The position numbers and the translations under genes are program-made. From Pseudomonas sp. PSKL.D1 (GTDB lineage Bacteria > Pseudomonadota > Gammaproteobacteria > Pseudomonadales > Pseudomonadaceae), in the NCBI RefSeq assembly GCF_028898945.1, contig NZ_CP118607.1:5813131-5877130 (forward strand): DNA of 64,000 nucleotides, given 5' to 3'. Positions 7,398 through 16,818 of this stretch are shown here, one piece after another (the first letter of the stretch is position 1; each line of letters opens with the position of its first letter). Under the pieces are notes generated by a model. That model did no database searches. It saw only the letters and a program-made list of their open reading frames with translations, and was not told the origin of the DNA.

Positions 7398-8480
7398 TCA
7401 GTTGCCGATCAGCGCTTCTACTTCGGCGATCTTGGCCTTGAGGGTGGCCATATCCTGGCAACGCAGGGTGGCGTGGCCAACCTTGCGCCCGACCTTGAAG
7501 GCTTTGCCGTAGTGATGCAGGTGGCAATCTTCGATGGCCGCAACCTTGCCCACAGCCGGCACTTCACCAATGAAGTTGAGCATGGCGCTCTCACCGACCT
7601 TGGCAGTCGAGCCCAGCGGCAGGCCAGCAACGGCACGCAGGTGGTTTTCGAACTGGCTGCACTCGGCGCCTTCGATGGTCCAGTGCCCGGAGTTGTGTAC
7701 GCGCGGGGCGATTTCGTTGGCCTTGAGGCCACCGTCAACTTCAAAGAACTCGAACGCCATCACGCCAACATAGTCCAGCTGCTTGAGCACGCGACCTACG
7801 TAATCTTCGGCCAGGGCCTGCAGTGGGTGTGCTTCACTGGCTACCGACAGGCGCAGGATGCCGCTTTCGTGGGTGTTGTGTACCAGCGGGTAGAAGCGGG
7901 TTTCGCCATCACGGGCACGCACGGCCACCAGCGATACTTCGCCCGTGAAAGGTACGAAACCTTCCAGCAGGCAAGGTACGCTGCCCAGCTCGGCGAATGT
8001 GCCGAGCACGTCTTCTGGCTTGCGCAGCACCTTCTGGCCCTTGCCGTCATAACCCAATGTACGGGTTTTCAGCACGGCAGGCAGGCCGATGCTGGCAACG
8101 GCTGCATCCAGGTCTGCTTGCGAAAGGATGTCTGCGAATGCTGGCGTCGGAATGCCCAGGTCGCGGAACATGCTTTTCTCGAACAGGCGATCACGGGCGA
8201 TACGCAGCGCCTCGGCACTTGGGTAAACCGGGACGAACTGCGACAGGAAGGCCACGGTCTCGGCCGGGACGCTTTCGAACTCGAAGGTGACCAGGTCTAC
8301 TTCGTCGGCCAGCTGGCGCAGATGGTCCTGATCGCCGTAGTCGGCACGCAGGTGCTCACCCAAGGGCGCGGCACACGCGTCTGGCGCAGGGTCGAGGAAG
8401 GCGAAGTTCATGCCCAGCGGAGTACCCGCCAGGGCCAGCATGCGGCCCAGTTGGCCACCACCGATTACACCAATCTTCAT
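7398..8480 (-). CDS. purK: 5-(carboxyamino)imidazole ribonucleotide synthase PurK
   Basis: A 360-residue ATP-grasp enzyme that carboxylates aminoimidazole ribonucleotide with ATP and bicarbonate in purine synthesis; its product passes to PurE. It begins with the glycine-rich MKIGVIGGGQLGRMLALAG and has the ATP-grasp landmarks PAVLKTRTLGYDGKGQ, the acidic EVSLVAVRARDGE and NEIAPRVHNSGHWT near residue 255. The family length is about 355-370. It starts 10 bp after the purE stop, as one operon. Confidence 0.95.
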   Translation of the reverse strand: MKIGVIGGGQLGRMLALAGTPLGMNFAFLDPAPDACAAPLGEHLRADYGDQDHLRQLADEVDLVTFEFESVPAETVAFLSQFVPVYPSAEALRIARDRLFEKSMFRDLGIPTPAFADILSQADLDAAVASIGLPAVLKTRTLGYDGKGQKVLRKPEDVLGTFAELGSVPCLLEGFVPFTGEVSLVAVRARDGETRFYPLVHNTHESGILRLSVASEAHPLQALAEDYVGRVLKQLDYVGVMAFEFFEVDGGLKANEIAPRVHNSGHWTIEGAECSQFENHLRAVAGLPLGSTAKVGESAMLNFIGEVPAVGKVAAIEDCHLHHYGKAFKVGRKVGHATLRCQDMATLKAKIAEVEALIGN

Positions 8481-8490
8481 GGGTTCAGCC

Positions 8491-8982
8491 TCAAGCCTGA
8501 CGCGGGTCTGGATTGTCCAGTACGGTATCGGTCTGCTCCGTGCGGAACTGCTTCAGCGCGGCGTGATACTGCGGGTACTTGGCACCCAGAATGCTCGCCG
8601 ACAGCAGTGCGGCGTTGACGGCACCCGCGCGGCCGATGGCCAGGGTGGCAACCGGCACACCGGCAGGCATCTGCACGATCGACAGCAGCGAGTCGACTCC
8701 GGAGAGCATCGACGACTGCACCGGAACGCCCAGCACTGGCAGGTGAGTCTTGGCAGCGCACATGCCTGGCAGGTGAGCGGCGCCACCGGCACCGGCAATG
8801 ATCACCTCGATGCCACGCCCTTCAGCCTCTTCGGCATACTGGAACAGCAAGTCCGGGGTGCGATGGGCGGAAACCACCTTCACTTCGTAGGGAATGCCGA
8901 GTTTTTCCAGCATATCGGCGGTGTGGCTAAGGGTGGACCAATCGGACTTGGAGCCCATGATCACGCCAACCAGTGCACTCAT
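8491..8982 (-). CDS. purE: N5-carboxyaminoimidazole ribonucleotide mutase PurE
   Basis: A 163-residue cytoplasmic enzyme, octameric in the family, converting N5-CAIR to CAIR. Class I PurE motifs are complete: MGSKSDW near residue 8, SAHRTP near 40, and [11 protein letters not shown] near 70 in the substrate pocket. The ATG at 8982 ([11 protein letters not shown]) has an AGAGG ribosome site. The frame is open further upstream ([10 protein letters not shown]) but that extension is not conserved in the family as I know it. It is first in a purEK operon whose leader holds a strong terminator hairpin. Confidence 0.95.
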   Translation of the reverse strand: MSALVGVIMGSKSDWSTLSHTADMLEKLGIPYEVKVVSAHRTPDLLFQYAEEAEGRGIEVIIAGAGGAAHLPGMCAAKTHLPVLGVPVQSSMLSGVDSLLSIVQMPAGVPVATLAIGRAGAVNAALLSASILGAKYPQYHAALKQFRTEQTDTVLDNPDPRQA

Positions 8983-9019
8983 CGTCGAGCCTCTTCGCTT
9001 GTGCGCCATTGGGCGCGTC

Positions 9020-9060
9020 AAAAAACAACAAGCCACGCGGGACGACCGGCGTGGCTTGTT
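9020..9060 (-). terminator. Strong intrinsic terminator between the LysR gene and purE
   Basis: On the minus strand a 12-bp stem (AACAAGCCACGC, 10-base loop, complement) ends at 9027 and runs into GTTTTTTG. It lies about 95 bp past the stop of the upstream LysR gene and only about 40 bp before the purE start. It is either that gene's terminator or an attenuator in the purE leader; a TATACT box at about 9100 upstream of the hairpin allows the second reading. Confidence 0.8.
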
Positions 9061-9153
9061 TGCTGATCATAACCGGACGCATCCGGTCGAAAGGCCGCGC
9101 AGTATACCGTAACCCAAGGCCTTGCTGGCACCCCCGGCGACCAACTGTCGCCC

Positions 9154-10086
9154 TTATTTTTCGGGGCTTTGGCTGACTTTTGGGTCAACCGCCACGCCAC
9201 CTTCGAGCTTGCGCCAAAGGAGGCGCACATTAGCCTTGCGTACCAAGGCGCAGCGATACAGACGGATTTCCAAGGGCACATGCCATTGGCTACCGCCGCA
9301 AATGGCCAGTTCGCCACGCTCAAGCTCGCCCCGCATGGACAAGCGCGGCACCCAGGCAACGCCCATGCCTTCCAGTGCCATGCTCTTCAGGCTGTCGGCC
9401 ATTGCCGTTTCATACACCGTGGTATAGCGCAGGTTGCGCTGGCGCAGCAGCAGGCTGACCGAGCGACCGAGGAAAGCGCCTGCGCTGTATGCCAGCAGCG
9501 GCACACTGCCGTCGCTTTCCAGGTCAAACAGTGGCTTGCCGTCGGCATCTACAGCGCATACCGGCAACATTTCCGTATTGCCCATGTGTAACGACGGGAA
9601 AATCTCGGCGTCCATCTGCAACGCAGCGTCGGGGTCATAGAAAGCCAGCATCAGATCGCAACCGCCCTCGCGCAATGCGTGCACTGCATCCCCGACGTTA
9701 GTCGCAACCAGGCGGGTGGCGATGTTCAAGCCATCATTGCGCAACTGGGCGACCCAACGCGGGAAGAAGCCTGACGCCAGAGAGTGCGCGGCCGCTACCT
9801 GAATCACTTCGCCCTGCCCTCCTTCAAGATGATGCAAATGGCGTAAAACTTCGCTCAACTGGTCGACAACAGTGCGCGCGGTAACGAGAAACAGTTGGCC
9901 GGCCTCAGTCAATTCAATGGGCGTGCGGGAACGATTCACCAAGGTCAGGCCGAGGGCTGCTTCAAGGCTGCGAATGCGTCGGCTGAATGCTGGCTGGGTG
10001 ACAAACCGGCGCTCCGCCGCCTGAGAAAAACTGCGTGTGGAGGCCAGGGCACTGAAGTCCTCCAACCATTTGCTTTCAAGGTTCAT
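9154..10086 (-). CDS. LysR-family regulator, HypT/YjiE-like
   Basis: A 310-residue LysR-type regulator. The winged helix-turn-helix is at residues 1-60 (ASTRSFSQAAERRFVTQPAF is the recognition region), followed by an effector-binding domain. The start MNLESKWLEDF and segments such as AAAHSLASGFFPRWV and MALEGMGVAWVP resemble E. coli HypT (YjiE), a hypochlorite-responsive regulator; the resemblance is from memory. The ATG at 10086 has GGGGGA upstream and is preferred over 10122. It is divergent from aspA, which it may regulate. Confidence 0.85.
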   Translation of the reverse strand: MNLESKWLEDFSALASTRSFSQAAERRFVTQPAFSRRIRSLEAALGLTLVNRSRTPIELTEAGQLFLVTARTVVDQLSEVLRHLHHLEGGQGEVIQVAAAHSLASGFFPRWVAQLRNDGLNIATRLVATNVGDAVHALREGGCDLMLAFYDPDAALQMDAEIFPSLHMGNTEMLPVCAVDADGKPLFDLESDGSVPLLAYSAGAFLGRSVSLLLRQRNLRYTTVYETAMADSLKSMALEGMGVAWVPRLSMRGELERGELAICGGSQWHVPLEIRLYRCALVRKANVRLLWRKLEGGVAVDPKVSQSPEK

Positions 10087-10268
10087 GAAGCAGATCCCCC
10101 GGCATGCACCAAAATGGAACACGCTCGAATGTCAATTGGCGTCACATGAAACAGTATGCCGTTTGTGCATAGGTTAGCGTGCAACAGCATTGGCCGCAAA
10201 ATCCCCTTCAGGCCTAGGATTGGCGCCATTCCGGCATGTGCCGGGTCAAAATCGAGATGATATCCATC

Positions 10269-11693
10269 ATGTCCTCCGCTGCATCGTTCCGCGTCGAAAA
10301 AGATCTGCTTGGTACCCTTGAAGTTCCTGCCGATGCCTACTACGGCATCCAGACCCTGCGCGCTGCCAACAACTTCCACCTCTCCGGTGTTCCGCTGTCG
10401 CACTACCCGAAACTGGTAGTCGGCCTGGCGATGGTCAAGCAGGCCGCTGCTGACGCCAACCGGGAGCTGGGGCACTTGAGCGATGCCAAGCACGCTGCCA
10501 TCAGCGCAGCTTGCGGGCGACTGATCAAAGGCGACTACCACGAGCAGTTCGTGGTGGACATGATTCAAGGCGGTGCTGGTACTTCTACCAACATGAACGC
10601 CAACGAAGTCATCGCCAACATCGCACTGGAGGCCATGGGCCACCAGAAGGGTGAGTACCAGTACCTGCACCCGAACAACGATGTGAACATGGCGCAGTCG
10701 ACCAACGACGCCTACCCGACCGCCATCCGCCTGGGCCTGCTGTTGGGCCATGACGCCCTGCTGGCCAGCCTCGACAGCCTGATTCAGGCCTTCGCCGCCA
10801 AGGGTAAAGAATTCGATCACGTACTGAAGATGGGCCGTACCCAGCTGCAGGACGCTGTACCGATGACCCTGGGCCAGGAATTCCGCGCCTTCGCCACCAC
10901 CATGACCGAAGACCTGCAGCGCCTGCGCTCGCTGGCCCCGGAACTGCTGACCGAAATCAACCTGGGTGGTACCGCCATCGGCACCGGCATCAACGCCGAC
11001 CCTGGCTACCAGGCCCTGGCTGTACAGCGCCTGGCGATCATCAGCGGCCAGCCGCTGGTACCGGCTGCCGACCTGATCGAAGCTACCTCCGACATGGGCG
11101 CCTTCGTGCTGTTCTCCGGCATGCTCAAGCGTACCGCGGTCAAGCTGTCGAAGATCTGCAACGACCTGCGCCTGCTGTCCAGCGGCCCGCGCACCGGCAT
11201 CAACGAAATCAACCTGCCGGCTCGCCAGCCAGGCAGCTCGATCATGCCAGGCAAGGTCAACCCGGTTATCCCGGAAGCCGTGAACCAAGTCGCCTTCGCC
11301 ATCATGGGCAACGACCTGGCCCTGACCGTCGCCGCCGAAGGTGGCCAGCTGCAGCTGAACGTGATGGAGCCGCTGATCGCCTACAAGATCTTCGACTCGA
11401 TCCGCCTGCTGCAACGCGCCATGGACATGCTGCGCGAGCACTGCATCGTCGGCATCACCGCCAACGAACAGCGTTGCCGTGAACTGGTCGAGCACTCGAT
11501 CGGCCTGGTCACCGCCCTGAACCCTTACATCGGCTACGAAAACGCCACCCGTATCGCCCGCGTAGCGCTGGAAACCGGCCGCGGCGTGCTGGAACTGGTA
11601 CGTGAGGAACAGCTGCTGGACGAAGCGATGCTCAACGACATCCTGCGCCCGGAAAACATGATCGCTCCACGTCTGGTTCCGCTGAAGGCGTAA
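10269..11693 (+). CDS. aspA: Aspartate ammonia-lyase AspA
   Basis: A 474-residue enzyme of the fumarase/aspartase superfamily, homotetrameric, deaminating L-aspartate to fumarate and ammonia. The signature loop GSSIMPGKVNP is present near residue 320, with substrate-contact regions GAGTSTNMNANEV near 100 and STNDAYPT near 140. Starts at 10236, 10257 and 10269 are all in frame. I chose MSSAASFRVEKD because it matches the family N-terminus, with GAGATGA upstream, but 10257 is also possible. A perfect terminator follows. Confidence 0.93.
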   Translation: MSSAASFRVEKDLLGTLEVPADAYYGIQTLRAANNFHLSGVPLSHYPKLVVGLAMVKQAAADANRELGHLSDAKHAAISAACGRLIKGDYHEQFVVDMIQGGAGTSTNMNANEVIANIALEAMGHQKGEYQYLHPNNDVNMAQSTNDAYPTAIRLGLLLGHDALLASLDSLIQAFAAKGKEFDHVLKMGRTQLQDAVPMTLGQEFRAFATTMTEDLQRLRSLAPELLTEINLGGTAIGTGINADPGYQALAVQRLAIISGQPLVPAADLIEATSDMGAFVLFSGMLKRTAVKLSKICNDLRLLSSGPRTGINEINLPARQPGSSIMPGKVNPVIPEAVNQVAFAIMGNDLALTVAAEGGQLQLNVMEPLIAYKIFDSIRLLQRAMDMLREHCIVGITANEQRCRELVEHSIGLVTALNPYIGYENATRIARVALETGRGVLELVREEQLLDEAMLNDILRPENMIAPRLVPLKA

Positions 11694-11751
11694 CCCGGCC
11701 GCTGCAAACAGTCTCACCAGGTCGAGGGACTAGACACCTCTCAACCTTTCC

Positions 11752-11784
11752 AGGGCCCGAGCGCACGCATCGGGCCCTTTTTTT
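11752..11784 (+). terminator. Rho-independent terminator after aspA
   Basis: AGGGCCCGA, a 9-base loop and TCGGGCCCT form a 9-bp stem followed by a run of T to 11784. Confidence 0.92.
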
Positions 11785-11845
11785 GTTCGATTCCCGGCAC
11801 ACAACTTGCTCCATAATGCCTCCCAGCCCTACGGGATGACCGAGC

Positions 11846-12838
11846 ATGCTGCACAGCCACCTGACCACCCTCAACGCGGTTTCGCTGATTCTCAACCTGT
11901 TCGAGGAAGACGGTTGCGAAGCTGCGGCGCTGCTCGCTGGCAGCGGCATAGGCCCGGCAGACCTTGGCCATGCCGATGCCCGCATTACCACGCAGCAGGA
12001 GCATCAGGTGTGCGCCAACGCGGTGGCGCGGCGCGAAGACATCGGCCTGGAACTGGGCCGACGCATGCATGTGTCTTGCTACGGCATGCTCGGTTACGCC
12101 CTGCTCTCCAGTGCCACTTTGGGTGACGCCTTGCGCCTGGCGCTGCAGTTTCCGGCACTGCTGGGAACAGTCTTCCAGCTTCGCCTGATCGACGATGGCC
12201 AGCGTGTCTGGTTCAGCGCCGGCGATTATCGAGACAACCCGACGCTGGCCGCCTTCAACGCCGAGTTTTGCCTGGTGTCGCTGAAAGTCATCTGCGATGA
12301 CCTGCTCGGCCGCCCGCTGCCGCTGCTGGGGGCACGATTCGAGCACGTCAAACCGGGGTACCACGCGCTCTATGACGGTGCATTTCAATGCCCGCTGAAT
12401 TTTGAGGCAGACGACAACGCCTTTGCCTTCGAACGTCGCTGGCTCGATACACCGCTGCCCCTGGCCGACCCCATCACACACAAAGCCATGAGCGAACGCT
12501 GCCGGCGGTTGAATCTGGAGTTCACTGGGCGTCAGGCTTGGCTGGGTCGGATTCGGCAGTTGCTGTTGCAGCAACTGGATGCAGCACCGGGCCTGGAAGG
12601 CCTGGCACGGCAGATGAACTGTTCATCGCGAACCTTGCGTCGCCATTTGCAGGCGCTGGGCAGCAGTTATCAACAGCTGCTGGATGAATTGCGCTTCGAG
12701 CGGGCGAAGCAGTTGCTGGCAGATGAGCAAATGCCCATTTACCGCATTGCCGAGACGCTGGGTTTCAGTGAGACGGCGAGCTTTCGCCATGCGTTCCAGC
12801 GTTGGAGCGGGGTTGCACCCAGCCATTTTCGCGGTTGA
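11846..12838 (+). CDS. AraC-family transcriptional regulator
   Basis: A 330-residue protein. The N-terminal about 190 residues resemble the Arabinose_bd-type ligand domain found in OruR/ArgR-like Pseudomonas regulators. The C-terminal DNA-binding domain has two helix-turn-helices, around GLEGLARQMNCSSRTLRRHL (about 255) and IYRIAETLGFSETASFRHAF (about 300), ending in the usual WSGVAPSHFR. The polyamine-related operon lies about 130 bp downstream on the same strand, which makes it a candidate regulator of that operon, but no operator was recognised. Confidence 0.88.
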   Translation: MLHSHLTTLNAVSLILNLFEEDGCEAAALLAGSGIGPADLGHADARITTQQEHQVCANAVARREDIGLELGRRMHVSCYGMLGYALLSSATLGDALRLALQFPALLGTVFQLRLIDDGQRVWFSAGDYRDNPTLAAFNAEFCLVSLKVICDDLLGRPLPLLGARFEHVKPGYHALYDGAFQCPLNFEADDNAFAFERRWLDTPLPLADPITHKAMSERCRRLNLEFTGRQAWLGRIRQLLLQQLDAAPGLEGLARQMNCSSRTLRRHLQALGSSYQQLLDELRFERAKQLLADEQMPIYRIAETLGFSETASFRHAFQRWSGVAPSHFRG

Positions 12839-12970
12839 CCTCATCGCCAAGCGAACCATGATGGCCAGCTACGTTGGCCATATCGATCCCCTTTTGGCCG
12901 TTTGCAACGTTCTCCGCGTGAGGTCATCCACTGAAAATGACCCCACGCCAGTCCTACCGGAGAACAACAA

Positions 12971-14014
12971 ATGCTGACGATTTATTCCGATGATCACCGC
13001 CTGCACCATGGCCGCTGCGAGCTGATCGACGGCCAACTGATGCCCTGCTTTGAAATGCCGTCTCGCGCCGACCACGTGCTCGAACAGGTAAAAAAGCGCA
13101 ATCTGGGCGACATCAAAGGCCCGACTGACTTCGGGCGGGCGCCGCTGCAACGCATTCACAGCAACGACTACCTGAGCTTCTTCGAAGGCGCCTGGGCGCG
13201 CTGGGCCGCATTGGGCCACGAAGGTGACCTGCTGCCCTTCACCTGGCCAGCCCGCACCCTGCGCCAGGTCAAACCCACCGGGCTGCATGGCGAGCTGGGC
13301 TACTACAGCTTCGACGCCGGCGCTCCAATTACCGCTGGCACCTGGCAAGCTGCGTACAGCGCCGCGCAAGTCGCGCTCACGGCCCAAGCCGCGATCCAGC
13401 AAGGCGCACATTCGGCCTTCGCCCTGTGCCGCCCGCCAGGCCACCATGCCGCTGCCGAAGTCATGGGCGGTTATTGCTACCTCAACAATGCGGCTATTGC
13501 GGCCCAGGCCTTCCTCGACCAGGGGCGGTCCAAAGTGGCCATTCTTGATGTCGACTACCACCACGGCAACGGCACCCAAGACATCTTCTACCAACGCAGC
13601 GATGTGTTCTTCGCCTCGATCCATGGCGATCCACAGGCGGAATTCCCGTTTTTTCTGGGTTATGCAGACGAAGTCGGCGAAGGCGACGGTGAAGGCTGCA
13701 ACATCAACTATCCGCTGCCTGCCGGAAGCGACTGGGCGGCCTGGAGCGCGGCACTGGAACAAGCTTGCCAGCGTATTGCCGAGTACGACGCTGACGTATT
13801 AGTGATTTCCTTGGGCGTGGACACCTTCAAGGACGACCCGATTTCCCAGTTCAAACTGGACAGCCCCGACTACCTGGAAATGGGCAAGCGCATCGCCCAG
13901 CTCGGCAAACCGACCTTATTCGTGATGGAAGGTGGCTACGCTGTGGAAGAAATCGGCATCAACGCGGTAAATGTGCTGGAAGGCTTCCAGCTTGCCCAAC
14001 CAGGAGCCCGGTAA
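12971..14014 (+). CDS. Acetylpolyamine amidohydrolase (class II HDAC-like)
   Basis: A 347-residue zinc amidohydrolase that removes acetyl groups from acetylputrescine, acetylcadaverine or acetylspermidine. HDAC-fold landmarks are complete: RPPGHHA near residue 155 (catalytic His pair), [12 protein letters not shown] near 193 (zinc Asp and His), [10 protein letters not shown] near 282 (zinc Asp) and [10 protein letters not shown] near 321 (catalytic Tyr). The start has GGAGAACAACAA upstream. Its TAA stop shares one base with the ATG of the polyamine-binding protein gene, so the two are translationally coupled. Confidence 0.92.
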   Translation: MLTIYSDDHRLHHGRCELIDGQLMPCFEMPSRADHVLEQVKKRNLGDIKGPTDFGRAPLQRIHSNDYLSFFEGAWARWAALGHEGDLLPFTWPARTLRQVKPTGLHGELGYYSFDAGAPITAGTWQAAYSAAQVALTAQAAIQQGAHSAFALCRPPGHHAAAEVMGGYCYLNNAAIAAQAFLDQGRSKVAILDVDYHHGNGTQDIFYQRSDVFFASIHGDPQAEFPFFLGYADEVGEGDGEGCNINYPLPAGSDWAAWSAALEQACQRIAEYDADVLVISLGVDTFKDDPISQFKLDSPDYLEMGKRIAQLGKPTLFVMEGGYAVEEIGINAVNVLEGFQLAQPGAR

Positions 14015-15117
14015 TGGTCCGACTCAAGCGTCTGCTCGCCCCTGTCATCGCTGCCACCCTGTTAACCGGTGCCCTGCACGCTCAAGCCGAGCAGCGCACC
14101 CTGCGTGTGTATAACTGGTTCGACTACATCACCCCGCAGACCTTGACCGACTTCCAGAAGGACAGCGGCGTCAAGCTGATCTACGACATCTTTGACACCA
14201 ACGAGGCGCTGGAAGCCAAGCTGCTCACCGGTAACTCCGGCTATGACGTGGTGGTGCCGTCCAACGTGTTCCTGGCCAAGCAGATCGAAGCGGGCGTGTT
14301 CCAGCCGCTCGATCGCAGCAAACTGCCGAACTGGCAACACCTGGATCCGGCCTTGATGAAATTGATCGAAGCCAACGACCCCGGCAACAAGTTTGCCGTG
14401 CCCTACATGTATGGCACCGTGCTGATCGGTTTCAACCCGGAGAAAGTCAAGGCAGCACTGGGCGAAAATGCGCCTGTGGACAGCTGGGACCTGATTTTCA
14501 AGGAAGAGAATATTGCCAAGCTCAAGCAATGCGGCGTGGCACTGCTCGATTCGCCGTCGGAGATCCTGCCTTTGGCCCTGAAGTACCTGGGCCTGGACCC
14601 CAACAGCGGTAAGCCGGACGACTACAAGAAAGCCGAAGCGCTTCTGTTGAAGATTCGCCCTCATGTCACTTACTTCCACTCGTCCAAGTACATGGCTGAC
14701 ATTGCCAATGGCGACATCTGCGTGGCGGTAGGCTACAGCGGCAGCTTCTCTCAGGCGGCAAACCGGGCGCGCGAAGCCAAGAACGGTGTAGTTGTTGACA
14801 TGCGCCTGCCCAAGGAAGGTGCTCCCATCTGGTTCGACATGTTGTCGATCCCAAAAAATGCAGCCAACCCTGAAGATGCGCATGCATTCATCAACTACTT
14901 GCTACGACCGGAAGTGATCGCTCCGATCAGTGACTTTGTGGGGTATCCGAACCCCAACAAGGATGCGACCGAGAAGGTAAGCCCGGCGATTCGCAATAAC
15001 CCGAATCTGTACCCGACTGCCGAAGCGATGGCCAAGCTGTATACGCTCAAACCATTGCCGCGAGAGGCTGAACGGGCACGCACTCGGGCTTGGACACGGA
15101 TCAAGTCTGGCACTTGA
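14014..15117 (+). CDS. Periplasmic polyamine-binding protein (PotF/SpuD-like)
   Basis: A 367-residue extracellular solute-binding protein. The signal peptide spans about residues 1-25 ([15 protein letters not shown]...HAQA). The mature start [12 protein letters not shown] is the typical first strand of PotD/PotF/SpuD, and [13 protein letters not shown] and [15 protein letters not shown] fit the same family. It should bind putrescine, spermidine or their acetyl derivatives for an ABC importer. No permease or ATPase follows, so it must use a transporter encoded elsewhere. Coupling to an acetylpolyamine hydrolase suggests acetylated polyamines as ligand, which is inference. Confidence 0.88.
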   Translation: MVRLKRLLAPVIAATLLTGALHAQAEQRTLRVYNWFDYITPQTLTDFQKDSGVKLIYDIFDTNEALEAKLLTGNSGYDVVVPSNVFLAKQIEAGVFQPLDRSKLPNWQHLDPALMKLIEANDPGNKFAVPYMYGTVLIGFNPEKVKAALGENAPVDSWDLIFKEENIAKLKQCGVALLDSPSEILPLALKYLGLDPNSGKPDDYKKAEALLLKIRPHVTYFHSSKYMADIANGDICVAVGYSGSFSQAANRAREAKNGVVVDMRLPKEGAPIWFDMLSIPKNAANPEDAHAFINYLLRPEVIAPISDFVGYPNPNKDATEKVSPAIRNNPNLYPTAEAMAKLYTLKPLPREAERARTRAWTRIKSGT

Positions 15118-15156
15118 GCACAGCTAACCCACGATGATCGGGGGATGCAGAACCAT

Positions 15157-15186
15157 TGTAGGAGCGGGGGGCTACCCGCGAGTACG
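15157..15186. repeat. Single REP-like element
   Basis: TGTAGGAGCGGGGGGCTACC then CGCGAG, with a GCGGG/CCCGC stem, lies between the convergent polyamine-binding and MocR genes. It is a solitary copy of the P. putida REP type. Confidence 0.65.
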
Positions 15187-15195
15187 GTGCCTGCA

Positions 15196-16728
15196 TCACC
15201 CCTTGCGCCAAGCCTTGCGCAAGCGCATCAAAGCCTCGGCAATTTCACCCTCCGGAACAGCCGCAAACCCCAGCACCAACCCCGCACGCTTATCCACAGG
15301 CACCGGGCTGTCTTCCAGCCAGTAGCTGCTCAGCGGGTTCACCTCGACACCCACTGTTTCAGCCTGGGCTACAAGTTCCTGCTCCCGCGCGAAGTTATCC
15401 ACATCCACTTTTACATGCAGCCCCGCCGCCACTTCCGGCATCGGGCCCAGCCCCGATACGCCCACCGGCCAACCAGCCTTGAGCACATTGCGCCGACTTA
15501 GCGCTGCCTTGCGCATGCGCCGGATGTGACGCTGGAAGTGCCCCTGGGCCATGAATTCTGCCATCACGCACTGGGTACCAACCTCGGAATGCCGCATCGC
15601 CAGCGCTCTGCCCTGGCTGAATGACTGCACCAGCCGTGAAGGCAGCACCAAGTACCCAAGGCGCAACGCCGGGAACGCGATCTTGCCGAAAGTCCCCACG
15701 TACAACACGCGCCCTTGACGGTCCAATGCCGCCAAGGGTGCCAGTGGCGCGCCGCTGTAGCGGTATTCGCCGTCGTAGTCGTCCTCGATGATCCAACCAT
15801 CGCGGCGCTCTGCCCACGCAAGCAACGCCAAGCGCCGAGCCAGGCTCATGGTCACCCCGGTCGGGTACTGATGGGCGGGCGTGACATACGCCAAGCGGCA
15901 TTCCTTCAATTGCTCCAGCCGAGCGCTCTCCATGCCCTCCCCATCCACGGGTATCCCTACCACCTTGCCACCGGCTACGGCAAAGGTATGCCCAGCGGCT
16001 CGATAGCCCGGGTTTTCCACAGCCACGCCGTCACCCGGCTGCAACAACAATTGTGCACAAAGGCTGATGGCCTGTTGCGCACCACTGGTGATCACAATTT
16101 GTTCAGCGGTGCAGGACAGGCCCCGTGAGCGACGCAGGTAGGCCGAAATCAACTCGCGCAACCCATGCTCGCCTGCGGGGTCTCCGTAACCCAACTGCAC
16201 ACGGTCCGGATTTCGCCAGAAACCCGCCTGTAGCTTGGCCCACACATTGAAGGGGAACAGATCAAACGCTGGGATGCCCACGCGAAATGCACGCGGCGCT
16301 CCTGTTTTAGGGGGCGGAAGATGGTTGCTTTTCAGGCGTTCCAACGGCTCGCTGGAAAGCATGTTGCTGGATAAATCCTCAGTGACTTTTGAATGAAATG
16401 TGGATAAACCTGTTGATAAACCACGGGATAACCCTGTGGATAGTTGTGTGGATATTTTTTCCAACCGACTCACATAGGTCCCATCTCCAACCCGGCTTTC
16501 GATGTAGCCCTCTGCATACAGCTGATCGTAAGCCCGCACCACGCTATTGCGCGACAGCGCCAGCATCGCTGCCAGATCACGGGTGGCCGGTAACCGCGTG
16601 CCGCTGCTCAACCGCCCGTCCAGCACCCGAGAGCGCAAGGCTTCATACAACTGCTGGCTCAGCCCGCGACGGCGGTCGATGACGAGCCCCGCTGGGTCGA
16701 AAGGCAACACGAGGGGATGATCGCTCAC
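15196..16728 (-). CDS. MocR/PdxR-type GntR regulator with aminotransferase domain
   Basis: A 510-residue regulator. Residues 15-85 form a GntR winged helix (QQLYEALRSRVLDGRL, ATRDLAAMLALSRNSVVRAY); residues about 145-510 form a class I aminotransferase domain binding pyridoxal phosphate, with the Lys in GTFGKIAFPALRLGY. The linker (92-110) is a repeat of Leu-Ser-Thr-Gly encoded by tandem 12-mers that contain DnaA-box sequences; two more perfect DnaA boxes lie near the 3' end. It is divergent from a PaiB-like FMN protein gene, its likely target. The inducer is unknown; PdxR relatives sense PLP. Confidence 0.9.
   Translation of the reverse strand: MSDHPLVLPFDPAGLVIDRRRGLSQQLYEALRSRVLDGRLSSGTRLPATRDLAAMLALSRNSVVRAYDQLYAEGYIESRVGDGTYVSRLEKISTQLSTGLSRGLSTGLSTFHSKVTEDLSSNMLSSEPLERLKSNHLPPPKTGAPRAFRVGIPAFDLFPFNVWAKLQAGFWRNPDRVQLGYGDPAGEHGLRELISAYLRRSRGLSCTAEQIVITSGAQQAISLCAQLLLQPGDGVAVENPGYRAAGHTFAVAGGKVVGIPVDGEGMESARLEQLKECRLAYVTPAHQYPTGVTMSLARRLALLAWAERRDGWIIEDDYDGEYRYSGAPLAPLAALDRQGRVLYVGTFGKIAFPALRLGYLVLPSRLVQSFSQGRALAMRHSEVGTQCVMAEFMAQGHFQRHIRRMRKAALSRRNVLKAGWPVGVSGLGPMPEVAAGLHVKVDVDNFAREQELVAQAETVGVEVNPLSSYWLEDSPVPVDKRAGLVLGFAAVPEGEIAEALMRLRKAWRKG
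16399..16455 (-). repeat. 12-bp tandem repeat of DnaA-box-like 9-mers inside the MocR linker
   Basis: On the coding strand the unit TTATCCACAGGT recurs with starts of its 9-mers at 16399, 16411, 16423, 16435 and 16447, exactly 12 bp apart. The 9-mers are TTATCCACA (perfect DnaA box), TTATCAACA, TTATCCCGT, CTATCCACA and ATATCCACA. The unit equals four codons (Leu-Ser-Thr-Gly) and uses TTA leucine codons, which are rare in P. putida. Confidence 0.85.
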
Positions 16729-16818
16729 GGAATTGGACCTCTCAAAACAGCTGTAAATGGATCTTACACTGGACCAATAGCCTGCCTAGGATGGAGCCAT
16801 TCCACAAGGATTGCGCAC
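16729..16818. promoter_or_regulatory. Divergent promoter region with TGGACC direct repeats
   Basis: The 90-bp gap between the MocR gene and the PaiB-like gene holds TTGGACC at 16733-16739 and CTGGACCA at 16769-16776, a direct repeat of TGGACC 36 bp apart. MocR proteins often bind direct repeats in such divergent gaps, so these are candidate operators. Confidence 0.45.
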
